Shown here in pieces: positions 26,294 to 35,142 of a stretch of 64,000 nt of DNA. The number at the start of each line of letters is the position of its first letter. Positions within the stretch are counted from its first letter, which is position 1. This stretch comes from Bdellovibrionales bacterium GWA1_52_35 (GTDB lineage Bacteria; Bdellovibrionota; UBA1018). The position numbers and the translations under genes were made by a program. The stretch is taken from contig MEPO01000032.1 of NCBI GenBank assembly GCA_001769805.1, positions 124,001 through 188,000 on the forward strand, in the 5' to 3' direction. The notes beneath the pieces are model-generated. The model did not search any database and was not told the origin of the DNA. It saw nothing but the letters and a program-made list of their open reading frames with translations.

Positions 26294-27068
26294 GCCCATC
26301 CTGGAGATCGAAGATCTGCATCTGTTTTTCAAGATCCGGCATTTCCACAGCCCCACGCTTCGCGACGCTTTCGTCAATTTTTTGCGAGCCCCCCTGGAAA
26401 CACTTCTCGGCCCCTCAGAATCTCTCCCGGTTCTCCGGGGGATCCATTTGAAGTTGCATCGTGGAGAGCGCCTGGGTCTGATCGGAGTCAATGGTTCGGG
26501 CAAAACGAGTCTTTGCCGCTGCATAGCGGGAATGTTGACCCCCACTGCGGGGAACATCGTTCTGAACGGCCATTGCCGCGCCATTTTCAACCCTCAGATC
26601 GGGGTCATTCCCGAGCTCACCGGAAGGGAGAACGCCCATCTGCTCGCCCAGCTGATCTACCCTGAACTGGAGCACAAAGAACTTCAGGCGATCACCGCTG
26701 AATCGATGGAATTCTCGGAACTCGGGCATTTTCTGGACACGCCATTTGAAAACTACAGCCAAGGAATGCGCGCGCGCCTTTGCCTTTCGCTGATGACTGC
26801 CAGAAGTTGCGATCTTTTGATCCTCGATGAAGTCACCGACAATACTGATCAGTTCTTCCGGAAGAAGATGGAAGCCCGGCTGCAGAACTTCCTCTCAGGA
26901 GCAGGAGTGGTTCTCTTTGTCAGTCATTCAATGGATCATCTGGAAAAAGTCTGTGATCGGGCAGCGATTCTGCACGAAGGGAAGATCGCTTTTGAAGGTC
27001 CCCTCTCAAAAGCCATGGAGGCCTACTCGTTTTTGAACCAGACGCCTTTGGAAAGTTTCAATAAATGA
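26271..27068 (+). CDS. ABC-2 exporter ATPase (Wzt/KpsT-like)
   Basis: A 265-aa ATPase. Walker A is GVNGSGKT, the signature motif reads YSQGMRARL, Walker B is LLILDEVTDN and the switch histidine lies in VLFVSHSM. The N-terminal sequence with HSPTLRDAFVNF before the core is typical of the polysaccharide-export group. The C-terminal carbohydrate-binding domain of O-antigen Wzt proteins is absent, so substrate-tail recognition of that type is unlikely. ATG 26271 follows GGAGGAGG and overlaps the permease end. It overlaps the downstream radical SAM gene by ATGA. Confidence 0.92.
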   Translation: MNSITSSKPILEIEDLHLFFKIRHFHSPTLRDAFVNFLRAPLETLLGPSESLPVLRGIHLKLHRGERLGLIGVNGSGKTSLCRCIAGMLTPTAGNIVLNGHCRAIFNPQIGVIPELTGRENAHLLAQLIYPELEHKELQAITAESMEFSELGHFLDTPFENYSQGMRARLCLSLMTARSCDLLILDEVTDNTDQFFRKKMEARLQNFLSGAGVVLFVSHSMDHLEKVCDRAAILHEGKIAFEGPLSKAMEAYSFLNQTPLESFNK

Positions 27069-28411
27069 AGCCCCCTGCCCCCCCCCTCCCTGAAGCCTTC
27101 TGTGCGGCCAAATGGCTTCAGGTCACGATCGATCTGGCCAACGGCACCACCCATAGCTGCCATCATCCTGAGCGACATCGCATCCCTGAAGAGGAATTGA
27201 AAACGAATCCCTCCGCGCTTCACAACACCTCCTTCAAGAAATCAGTGCGACGACAGATGCTGGAGGGAATCCGTCCGAAGGAGTGCTCCTTTTGCTGGAA
27301 GCTTGAGGATGAGACGGCGACAGGAATTTCCGATCGCTTCATCAAATCTTCAGACCCGTGGGCGGCCCCTTACCTGGATAATCTTCTCAAAATGCCCTGG
27401 GACGCGGATGTGAATCCCACTTACCTCGAGGTCATGCTCGACGACCTCTGCAACTGTTCCTGTATTTACTGCCTCGGAAGCATCAGTACAAGTGTCGCCA
27501 GTGAGATGCACCGTCATGGACCGTACCCGGTCGCCGCCTGGCGCAATCGAATGCCCCTTCCAAACCCTCCTCGGGACCCGCAAGTTTATTCGGACGCTTT
27601 TTACCGCTGGTTGCCTGAGATCCTGCCCTCTCTCCACGTTCTGAGAATTACGGGAGGAGAGCCCCTGCTCAGCCCCAAATGGGCACAGCTCCAAGCGCTT
27701 CTCCGGGGGCAGAAAAGTCCGAAACTGACTCTCGCCCTGAACTCCCATCTCAGTCACCCTCCCGATCGTTTTGATGCTTTTCTGAAAGATTTCAGAGCAC
27801 TGAAAGATTCCGGGCACGTGGGTGCGCTCGAGCTTTTTACCAGTCTTGACGCCTGGGGCGGGGAAGCCGAGTACATCCGTCACGGGCTGGAGCTGGAGCT
27901 CTGGCAGAGAAATATCCGAGCTTTTGCTGAAGCCCTTCCGGGGACGCCGATCATTGTGATGTGCACTTTCAATCTGCTCTCTTTCTCTGGAATCCGAAAG
28001 CTTCTGGAAGAGATTCTGGAGATGAAAAAGATTCACTCCCAGCTCTGCATTGACGCCGCTCTCCTGAGGTATCCTGAGTATCTCTTCCCTGATCTAGCCA
28101 CTCCCGAGCTGAAGGCAAAGCTGACCAGCGCGCTGGATTTCATGAAAGCCGCCCGTCAGCCTGGGTTCACGACTCATGAAATCCAGAAATTTCAGAATAT
28201 CCATGAAGCTCTGGAATGCCCGATGGCGGAGGAGGAACTGGCGCGCCTGAGGGCCGATTTCTACCGCTTTATTCACGAGTTTGACCGTCGCAAAGGCTCT
28301 GTGTTTTTGACCCATTTTTCGGAATACCGGGACTTCCTGATCGAGTGCAAAAAAGCCTTTCTCGCAACTCTTGGGTCAAGCGGGAGCAGACCTGGGTCTT
28401 TAACCCCCTGA
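27065..28411 (+). CDS. Twitch-like radical SAM protein, divergent N-terminus
   Basis: A 448-aa radical SAM protein. The N-terminal region (FCAAKWLQVTIDLANGTTHSC, later LEGIRPKECSFCW) resembles the twitch module of related proteins, with Cys residues positioned for an auxiliary cluster but a His/Cys variant (SCHHPERH). The core motif is CNCSCIYC (about residues 131-138) and RITGGEPLLS follows. The C-terminal part contains a long helical region of unknown role. It directly follows the ABC exporter genes (ATGA overlap) and is followed by a terminator, so it closes this operon. Substrate unknown. Confidence 0.8.
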   Translation: MKPPAPPLPEAFCAAKWLQVTIDLANGTTHSCHHPERHRIPEEELKTNPSALHNTSFKKSVRRQMLEGIRPKECSFCWKLEDETATGISDRFIKSSDPWAAPYLDNLLKMPWDADVNPTYLEVMLDDLCNCSCIYCLGSISTSVASEMHRHGPYPVAAWRNRMPLPNPPRDPQVYSDAFYRWLPEILPSLHVLRITGGEPLLSPKWAQLQALLRGQKSPKLTLALNSHLSHPPDRFDAFLKDFRALKDSGHVGALELFTSLDAWGGEAEYIRHGLELELWQRNIRAFAEALPGTPIIVMCTFNLLSFSGIRKLLEEILEMKKIHSQLCIDAALLRYPEYLFPDLATPELKAKLTSALDFMKAARQPGFTTHEIQKFQNIHEALECPMAEEELARLRADFYRFIHEFDRRKGSVFLTHFSEYRDFLIECKKAFLATLGSSGSRPGSLTP

Positions 28412-28415
28412 ATTC

Positions 28416-28437
28416 GAGGGCTTGGGCCCTCTTTTTT
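28416..28437 (+). terminator. Rho-independent terminator
   Basis: A perfect 6-bp stem GAGGGC/GCCCTC with loop TTGG is followed by six T. It lies just after the stop of the radical SAM gene and before the pilin-like gene, separating two transcription units in an otherwise tightly packed region. Confidence 0.88.
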
Positions 28438-28478
28438 CATTGGAGAGCCGGGCCGAATCGTAAGATAATAGAAGATAT

Positions 28479-29432
28479 ATGAAAAAGATTCACGGGGTAC
28501 GCCGGAAGTCCGTACTGGGTTTTACGTTGATTGAAACCATGGTTGTTTTGGGCATTCTCGCGGGCGCCTCTGCCATGGTTGCAGCCCTGATGCAGAATAT
28601 GAACCGGGGGCAAGTCCAGTTCATGCAATCAATGGCGTTGCAAGACATGATCACCGAAATCACTCAGTACTTGAGGGATCCTGGAGCCTGCAAACAAACG
28701 ATGACAGCGGCATCCATTCCTGGACCGGGGGGAAGCACGAACATCGCTGCAATAAAAAACAGCACAGGAACAAACGCAGTTCAAGTGAATCAAGAGTACG
28801 GAAGCGGGTTCGGCAAAATCAAACCGGTTTCATTTAAATTAAAAAATACCGGTCCTGCACCGGCAAATCAAAAGATTCTGACAACCTATCTGGAGGTCGG
28901 TTATCAAAAAATGAAAATGCCCACTGGCTGGCATCCCACTCAATATAAAAGTATCAACATCACCGTTCAATCATCCGGAGGCCCCGTAACCGTGATTGGC
29001 TGCGCAACCGATGCCAATATCATGAGTGAAGCCATGTGCACAGCTCTGGGAGGGGCTTACGATTTCAGCGATTCTCGGTGCAAGGAGCTGAACCTGATCG
29101 GACCCACGAGCCTCAGTGGCGCAACGAGCCTGAACGGTCCAGTCAATATCACTGGAGCCACCACCGTGAACGGGAATGCCACGGTTACAGGAAACATCGT
29201 CGCGAACAGCTCGTCAATCGGAACGCTGACGGTGGCGGCAAATGCGACGGTCAGTGGCTTAATGGCGGTCACTAATGCAAACCTGAACGGCACTCTCATC
29301 TTAAACGGAGCGGGAAGGCTTTGTGGTGCAACCGGCTGTATGACTCGATTTCCTCAGGGAGTTTGCACCGGAGCGAAGCAAGTCATGCTTGGGATTTCTG
29401 GAGGCAACGTGATCTGCGGAACGAAGTGGTAG
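28479..29432 (+). CDS. Prepilin-like protein with repetitive stalk
   Basis: A 317-aa protein with a type IV prepilin-type N-terminus: a short basic leader ending in VLG, then FTLIETMVVLGILAGASAM, so it should be cleaved before Phe and methylated. The middle domain has CTALGGAYDFSDSRC. Residues about 205-280 form a degenerate short-repeat region (GPVNITGATTVNGNATVTGN) likely to fold as a beta-helical stalk, and the last 40 residues contain four cysteines (LCGATGCM, GVCTG, VICGTKW), reminiscent of pilin-tip or tail-fibre-like proteins. No pilus assembly genes are nearby. A possible promoter TTGGAG-18-GATAAT is very close to the start. Confidence 0.78.
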   Translation: MKKIHGVRRKSVLGFTLIETMVVLGILAGASAMVAALMQNMNRGQVQFMQSMALQDMITEITQYLRDPGACKQTMTAASIPGPGGSTNIAAIKNSTGTNAVQVNQEYGSGFGKIKPVSFKLKNTGPAPANQKILTTYLEVGYQKMKMPTGWHPTQYKSINITVQSSGGPVTVIGCATDANIMSEAMCTALGGAYDFSDSRCKELNLIGPTSLSGATSLNGPVNITGATTVNGNATVTGNIVANSSSIGTLTVAANATVSGLMAVTNANLNGTLILNGAGRLCGATGCMTRFPQGVCTGAKQVMLGISGGNVICGTKW

Positions 29433-31408
29433 CGAACTTGAAACTATGGCTGCGTAATAGCCGGGCCCTCGATTATGCCGGCTGGAAAAGTGATTTTGAC
29501 CTGACCCTCTGGTGCCAGAATATCGCTCCAGAAACGATCTCAATCCTGGCGCACTGGCACTCGAGACTTCGACAATTCTTCCCAATCCTGGGGGAAGCCG
29601 CATTCATCACTGACAGGAATATTGACCTCATTATCAAACATCAGAACCCCCTGGAGCTTCGCCGCGACCCGGTCCTCCTGCGTAGCCTGCGTAAAAGGAA
29701 TCTTGAACGTTGTACGCCCAGCACCGCTCAGAAATTTGTCTATTTCGCCAGAATGCTGGACGCTGATTTCGCGAATATCAGCACCGGCAACCTCGACAAC
29801 AGACGGAAGAAATGGTCGTTTCATTTTTCAGAATTACAGATCTCCCTCCCTTTTTCTGCGCTGAATATGAAATCTCTGCTTGAAGCTGCAAAACCTTTTC
29901 TGCCATTACATCAAGACGAGGCGACAGCAGCACTCGAGGCCCGCCGTTTGGGTGCGGAGGAACTCTCGCTTGGCTCGTTTCTGCTATTCACCCAGCGGTG
30001 GAATCGCCACGCCCATGCTTCTGGTTTCATAAAAAATATCAAAGCGCTTCCGGCTCTCACATCGGAACAGAAGGAGATAGTGTACGAGCAGGTTCGTTGG
30101 GAGCTCACCAATCTTTCAATGCAACCGGCTCAAAATCTGGAGGCACTCAAAGGTCATGTGCGCACGCTTGCGAACCTCCTTGAATTCACGAAAGATCCGA
30201 GACGCAACGAGCTGATTCACGAATTTTCGGCTTACTGGGGGCTAGATCCCGAGCCGCTACTCTCCCCGTTATTTGCGAGCACCGTCTCTCCCACTTTCTG
30301 CATCCTCCCGTGGTTCCGTCTCCACTTTGATTCAGACGGTTCGTACCTGCTTTGCGAGCACTCCCAGGCCCGTTTCCCGGGACTCAACTGGAATGAGCGA
30401 GATCTGTCTTCTCTCGCCGCTGAACCCGAACTTCTGCAGCTCTGGCGAAAGATGAAAGAAGGAGAACTCCCGCCGCAGTGCAAAAGTTGCAGTACCCCGC
30501 GGCTCGAGGCAAATCGCTTCTATGACGAAGAAATCAACCGGGGTCTGCCTCTTTTTGAACCGAGAGAACTCGTCCTGTCCTTGGGGCGCGACTGCGAACG
30601 TCAGTGCCTGAGCTGCAATCCCGGTCAATCTTCCCGCTGGGCGGAGTTTCTTAAACCGCAGGTTGAAGACCCTTCGTACAACTGGCATAGCAAGCCACTT
30701 TTTCAGAATGCCGCCCCAGGGCTTCTGGCCCAAGTCCAGAAAATCACTTTCTCTCATTGTGAAACACTCCAGGACCCCACTCATCCGCAGCTCCTGCAAG
30801 GCCTCATCGAGTCGGGCAAAGCCCGGGATATCGCGCTGATTTACTTTACCCGCGGCGACGTTGATTTATCAGAATGGTTCCCTCGCTGGGAGACCTTCAA
30901 AAGCGTGGAACTGCGAATCGACTTTGAAGGTGTAGGAGCCAGAAGCGACTACCTCTGCGCACCCAGCCGATTCTCGGACTTGGAGTCCAACCTGTCAAAA
31001 GTTCAGCAGAGCGCCCGAAGAGCAACGAATATCAACCTCGTGTTCCAGATCCAACTCTATTGCCTCAATGCCTATTACCTCTCAGAGTGCCTGGCCTGGC
31101 TTGAATCCCAAGGTACCGGATTTCATCCGGGTCTGTTCGTCACCAGTCATCCGGCGCCGAGCGGACTTTCCGCAATTCCTCCAGAACTCAAGAAGGCCCT
31201 GAGGGAAAGATGGCTCGCTCCTGAAACTTCCGAAGGGTCGCTGGCGAAATGGGTTCCAAGGCCGGTAATTCTGCAATTGCTCGGGAAAATGGAGGAAGCG
31301 GACTTGAGCCCCCTGCCGATGATCCGGCTCTTAGGCAAACTGGATCAGCTCCGAAATAAAAAATTTGCTGATCTTTTTCCGGAGATTGCGCCATATTGGA
31401 AATCATGA
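29426..31408 (+). CDS. Large twitch-type radical SAM protein with unknown 290-aa N-terminal domain
   Basis: A protein of about 660 aa. The last 370 residues form a twitch-type radical SAM protein: FCILPWFRLHFDSDGSYLLC at about 290, then CKSCS, core motif CERQCLSC in LVLSLGRDCERQCLSCN, and a region ending KFADLFPE shared with the twitch genes at 33934 and 40013. The first 290 residues are helical, with no cysteine motif, and match nothing I know. The start is uncertain: GTG 29426 overlaps the pilin gene stop by 7 bp; TTG 29438 is an alternative; the track's 29321 lies inside the pilin gene. Linkage to the prepilin-like gene suggests it acts on, or with, that protein. Confidence 0.72.
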   Translation: MVANLKLWLRNSRALDYAGWKSDFDLTLWCQNIAPETISILAHWHSRLRQFFPILGEAAFITDRNIDLIIKHQNPLELRRDPVLLRSLRKRNLERCTPSTAQKFVYFARMLDADFANISTGNLDNRRKKWSFHFSELQISLPFSALNMKSLLEAAKPFLPLHQDEATAALEARRLGAEELSLGSFLLFTQRWNRHAHASGFIKNIKALPALTSEQKEIVYEQVRWELTNLSMQPAQNLEALKGHVRTLANLLEFTKDPRRNELIHEFSAYWGLDPEPLLSPLFASTVSPTFCILPWFRLHFDSDGSYLLCEHSQARFPGLNWNERDLSSLAAEPELLQLWRKMKEGELPPQCKSCSTPRLEANRFYDEEINRGLPLFEPRELVLSLGRDCERQCLSCNPGQSSRWAEFLKPQVEDPSYNWHSKPLFQNAAPGLLAQVQKITFSHCETLQDPTHPQLLQGLIESGKARDIALIYFTRGDVDLSEWFPRWETFKSVELRIDFEGVGARSDYLCAPSRFSDLESNLSKVQQSARRATNINLVFQIQLYCLNAYYLSECLAWLESQGTGFHPGLFVTSHPAPSGLSAIPPELKKALRERWLAPETSEGSLAKWVPRPVILQLLGKMEEADLSPLPMIRLLGKLDQLRNKKFADLFPEIAPYWKS

Positions 31409-32445
31409 GAGCGGCTCAGGTGATCCATTTCGTTTTTCATGAGATCCGGGTTCGAGTCAAGAGCGACTGCCCTGAACTTCTTGACCGCCTCAAGAGTGAT
31501 TTCAGCCAATATGCAGTTGGCGAATCACTGCTGCCAAAACTCACGGTGGAAGGATTTCTTTCTCAACCCTCTTCTGGGCTTCGTGATTCATTTCCCGTCC
31601 GGCCGATCCGGACCCGGAATGCCGATATCCGTGATGTCGGCCACAAACGCTTCTCAGACTACTCCGGCGCAGGCTGGTCGGTTTTTGATTTCGAAAAAGA
31701 ATCCGCCCATGTTTTCAGCCCCAGGCTGGATCGCCTGCATGAAATAACCTACCTCCTGATCTTATCGAGAGTGGGGAAACATCTCGACCGGGCAGGCCTG
31801 CACCGCATACATGCCATGTCCATTGCCGTCAGGCAGAAAGCCCTCATTCTTCTGCTCCCCATGAAGGGCGGGAAGACCACCCTTCTCTCATATCTGGCAG
31901 AGCAGGCACTCGCCTCCGGGGTGGGCGGATTATCCATTCTTTCAGACGATTCTCCTCTGGTGAGCCGGACAGGCCTGGTCCGCGCTCTTGCCCTGCGGGC
32001 GGGTACCCTGCAAAACCAGCTGACTCTGGGGGCTTTGTCCCTCAAGAAGCCGGCCTATGAGCTGGATCGAATGCGTTATGGAAGAAAGTATCTTTTTCCG
32101 ATCGAGAATTTCGGGTGCCCAGTATCCAAAGAAGAGCATGGCGAGATCGTCCTTGTCTTAGGAAGGCGGACAAGCCGGAGCGAACCGGAAGTCCGCCCTC
32201 TGAACGCGTTGTGGATTTTGCCCACCCTTTTTTCACAGATGGTCATCGGCGCAGGGCTTCCCATGATGCGCGAGTACTTTATCGAAAACCGTCCACGTGA
32301 CTATCTCCTTCTGGTCAGGATCGCTTGGTCACGCCTGATAGCTGCTTACCGGCTTCTGAGACGATCCACGATTCATGAGCTGCAGCTGAGCACCGACTCT
32401 TCCAAAAATGCAGCCCTGGTGACCCAAATCATGGAACGAGAATAG
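31405..32445 (+). CDS. HprK-like ATP-binding kinase protein
   Basis: A 346-aa protein similar to HPr kinase-related proteins of the kind I recall next to small PqqD proteins (HPr-rel-A systems). The P-loop region reads ILLLPMKGGKTTLLSYL (GGKTT), followed by LSILSDDSPLV, the conserved acidic site of the HprK fold. No HPr or PTS protein is encoded nearby, so a role in phosphorylating a peptide or sugar intermediate is more likely than carbon regulation; related kinases phosphorylate lasso peptides. The ATG at 31405 overlaps the radical SAM stop (ATGA). Confidence 0.68.
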   Translation: MRAAQVIHFVFHEIRVRVKSDCPELLDRLKSDFSQYAVGESLLPKLTVEGFLSQPSSGLRDSFPVRPIRTRNADIRDVGHKRFSDYSGAGWSVFDFEKESAHVFSPRLDRLHEITYLLILSRVGKHLDRAGLHRIHAMSIAVRQKALILLLPMKGGKTTLLSYLAEQALASGVGGLSILSDDSPLVSRTGLVRALALRAGTLQNQLTLGALSLKKPAYELDRMRYGRKYLFPIENFGCPVSKEEHGEIVLVLGRRTSRSEPEVRPLNALWILPTLFSQMVIGAGLPMMREYFIENRPRDYLLLVRIAWSRLIAAYRLLRRSTIHELQLSTDSSKNAALVTQIMERE

Positions 32446-32482
32446 ACAATTTTTTATACCTCGAATACGATCACAGGATCTG

Positions 32483-33937
32483 ATGAAGAACTCCAGCGTG
32501 TTTGCAGTCTTTCTGCTCATCGTATTTGTTCTCTATGGGTTTTCGCTCCCATTCCCTTTCTTCATCTTCGATGACCCCCAGCATATTTACGCCAATCCCA
32601 TTTTTCATCCCGTAAAGATGGAAAGCCTCCAATGGATTTTTTCCGAATCCATCATGAGCCTGCCCTATGCCCTCTGGGCAGCGCTGGCCAGTATCTTTGG
32701 GACCGCCAACCCCATTCCTTATCGCTCCCTGAACCTTCTACTGCATGGGGTAAACTCCGCGCTGGCATTCCTGGTTCTAAAACAGCTGCTTCCACTTTTC
32801 TGGGCTAAAAAGCCGGAATACCAGAAGTATACGACTGCGGCGGCTCTTCTCGGGGCGACCCTCTTCTGTGTTCATCCGGTGCAAGTCGAAACCGTGGTTT
32901 GGATATCCTGCCTGAAGGATTTGCTCGCAGGACTGTTTTCACTTTTGGCCCTCTGGCTCTTTCTCAAAACGATGAGTTCCCCGGATCTTTCCGTTCCGAA
33001 TCGCCGACTGGGTCTGGCCTGGAGTGCCATCATCCTGCTTATGGGAATGTTCGCCAAGATTTCAGCTGCGGGCTACGCCCTGGTCCTGATTTGGCTGCAT
33101 CAGCTATTTTTCAGGACCCATCAGCGCAAGGCCTTTGCACTCATAAGTCTGCTCCTGCTCGGCTTTGCGGCAGCCTTTTACACTGTCTATGTCCATCACG
33201 TGCCGGAAACACTCCTGCCTTTCATTCCCACCGCCGGGCAGCGACTTTTCATCGCGTCTGATGCTTTCCTCTTCAATCTCCGACAACTCTTCATCCCCTA
33301 CGAGTACTTTTTCCTTCATGGACGAACCCCTCTTCGGGTCTTGTTGACCTACTCGGAAGCCCCCCTCATCACGAGCGTTCTTCTGATTGGACTCTTGGGC
33401 GCATTGGCGGTTCTGGCCTGGGGGGCGAAGAATCCCCGCCTGCGAGCGGCTCATGGGGTGATCTTTCTAATCCTGCTTTCAACTTTGCCGACTCTGGGCG
33501 CGGTTCCATTTGCCCATCAGAATCTCTCCACTACGGCCGACCATTACCTCTATCTCGCGGTTCTGGGCGTAGCGCTGGCGGCGGGACTGGCCTTCCCCTT
33601 GGTTCTCAAGGCTAGAAAGCCGCTTTCCTGGATTTCCATTTTTGTGCTGGTCGCGGCTTTCACCACCAAGACCTGGGTACAGCAGAAAATCTGGAAAGAT
33701 TCCGAAAGCTGCATCCAGTACACTCTGGACGTCGCCCCTTTGAGCGATACTGCCCATGATGCCGCAGGATACCTTCGCGCGAAGGGGGGCCAGCTGAACG
33801 AAGCAGTTGAACACTTCGCCGCCGCTCAGAATATCCGCAATCAGATCAAAATCATCACAGCGGAATCGCTCGCACCCGCGGCTGCCGAGTCACCGCGCCC
33901 CAAGCTGTTGCCCGATTTCTGGAGCTCTTCACAATGA
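32483..33937 (+). CDS. TMTC-like multi-pass membrane glycosyltransferase
   Basis: A 484-aa integral membrane protein with about ten hydrophobic segments. The N-terminal FIFDDPQHIYANP matches the catalytic acidic motif region of TMTC/GT-C type protein O-mannosyltransferases, and VHPVQVETVVWISCLKDLLA is the conserved family loop. STTADHYLYLAVLG follows the usual position. A short TPR-like helical remnant is at the C-terminus. GT-C members use polyprenyl-phosphate sugars at the periplasmic face, so it could glycosylate an exported product, for instance the prepilin-like protein upstream (inference). It overlaps the next gene by ATGA. Confidence 0.72.
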   Translation: MKNSSVFAVFLLIVFVLYGFSLPFPFFIFDDPQHIYANPIFHPVKMESLQWIFSESIMSLPYALWAALASIFGTANPIPYRSLNLLLHGVNSALAFLVLKQLLPLFWAKKPEYQKYTTAAALLGATLFCVHPVQVETVVWISCLKDLLAGLFSLLALWLFLKTMSSPDLSVPNRRLGLAWSAIILLMGMFAKISAAGYALVLIWLHQLFFRTHQRKAFALISLLLLGFAAAFYTVYVHHVPETLLPFIPTAGQRLFIASDAFLFNLRQLFIPYEYFFLHGRTPLRVLLTYSEAPLITSVLLIGLLGALAVLAWGAKNPRLRAAHGVIFLILLSTLPTLGAVPFAHQNLSTTADHYLYLAVLGVALAAGLAFPLVLKARKPLSWISIFVLVAAFTTKTWVQQKIWKDSESCIQYTLDVAPLSDTAHDAAGYLRAKGGQLNEAVEHFAAAQNIRNQIKIITAESLAPAAAESPRPKLLPDFWSSSQ

Positions 33938-35142
33938 CGGCTTTCTGCATTCTTCCCTTTCTCCATGTGATGCTTCACCAGGATGGAAAGATTCAGACCT
34001 GCTGCCGGGGAGGTGAACTGGCGCATGCGTACGGGTCACTGCAAGCTGAACCTTTTGAGAAAATCTGGAACGGCCCCGCCGCTCGCTCGATGCGCTGCGC
34101 ACTCCTGGAGGGAAACGCCTTGCCCCAATGCGAGACCTGCTACCGCGAAGAGGCCCAAGGCAAGGCGAGCCTGAGAACAACGAGCCTCGAGCAATTCAAA
34201 GAGAGTCTGCATTTAAGTGCGACAACGGCTCCCGACGGAACTGTTCCCGGAGAGCAGCTCAGGTACCTGGGGCTTCGACTTTCGAACCACTGTAATCTCC
34301 GCTGCCGAACCTGCAGCCCGGGAAGCAGCTCGGCCTGGGCGCAGGATGGCCTGGCCCTGAGTGGCAAAAACGCGAACAATGAAACCACTTCGCTGGACGA
34401 AGGCAAACTCTGGCAAACGCTCACGCCACTTCTCCCTCAGCTGAAGCAGATCTATTTTGCCGGTGGGGAGCCACTTCTTCATAAAATGCATTACCGAATA
34501 TTGGAAGAGCTGCTGGCTTGCGGTCGGACGAATCTGAGCCTCGTTTACAACTCCAATCTGAGTGTTCTCAAATTTCAGAACTGGGATATCAGCGCGCTTT
34601 GGAGTCGGTTCCGGCAGGTCGAGGTGAATGTCAGCTTTGATGGAATCTTTGCGCAATCAGACCTTCTACGCAACAATTCGAGCTGGCTGCAGCTGGAAGC
34701 GAATTTTGAGACTCTCCGCAGGACTCTTCCCGGGCTGCACCTCAAGATCAATCCAACGGCCAGCGTGATGAATGCTTTCCATCTGATTCCAGCCCTTCAA
34801 TACTGGATTGAGCGAGGCTTCCTGAAAAACCCCGGTGATCTGACGCTCAATATTCTGGACTTCCCCCGCCATTTCAATCTGCAGATCCTCAATCTGACCG
34901 AACGCTCGCGATTGAAATCTGAGCTGACCCGTTTTCTGGACAAGCTTGCAGCAAAGCTGAACCCTGAATTCCATCAGTCACTCGTGGTGGAACTTAGACC
35001 CTTGCTGGCACTCTGTGATTCCCCCGTTTATTTCGAAGCGGAGAGACAGATTTTCCGGACAGTGACTTTCAAACTGGATCGCTTGCGCAAAGAAAAATTC
35101 GTAGATCATTTCCCCGAGCATTTCGGACTGCTCTATGAGTAA
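33934..35142 (+). CDS. Twitch-type radical SAM protein
   Basis: A 402-aa protein of the canonical N-terminal-twitch layout: FCILPFLHVMLHQDGKIQTC, EKIWNGPAARSMRCALLEG, CETCY, then the core motif CNLRCRTC in LRLSNHCNLRCRTCSPG and FAGGEPLLH. The C-terminal third ends with KLDRLRKEKFVDHFPEHFG, nearly repeated in the gene at 29426. The substrate is unknown. It overlaps the membrane glycosyltransferase by ATGA and the secreted amidohydrolase by 8 bp. Its similarity to 40013 suggests a paralogue that acts on a related substrate. Confidence 0.86.
   Translation: MTAFCILPFLHVMLHQDGKIQTCCRGGELAHAYGSLQAEPFEKIWNGPAARSMRCALLEGNALPQCETCYREEAQGKASLRTTSLEQFKESLHLSATTAPDGTVPGEQLRYLGLRLSNHCNLRCRTCSPGSSSAWAQDGLALSGKNANNETTSLDEGKLWQTLTPLLPQLKQIYFAGGEPLLHKMHYRILEELLACGRTNLSLVYNSNLSVLKFQNWDISALWSRFRQVEVNVSFDGIFAQSDLLRNNSSWLQLEANFETLRRTLPGLHLKINPTASVMNAFHLIPALQYWIERGFLKNPGDLTLNILDFPRHFNLQILNLTERSRLKSELTRFLDKLAAKLNPEFHQSLVVELRPLLALCDSPVYFEAERQIFRTVTFKLDRLRKEKFVDHFPEHFGLLYE

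Noticed and set aside
28479-29432. A complete type IV pilus locus
   Set aside because: No assembly ATPase, platform protein or prepilin peptidase is in the window; only the single prepilin-like gene is seen.
31405-32445. Classical HPr kinase/phosphorylase of carbon regulation
   Set aside because: There is no HPr, PTS or catabolite gene nearby, and the P-loop and neighbours fit HprK-related kinases of other systems.
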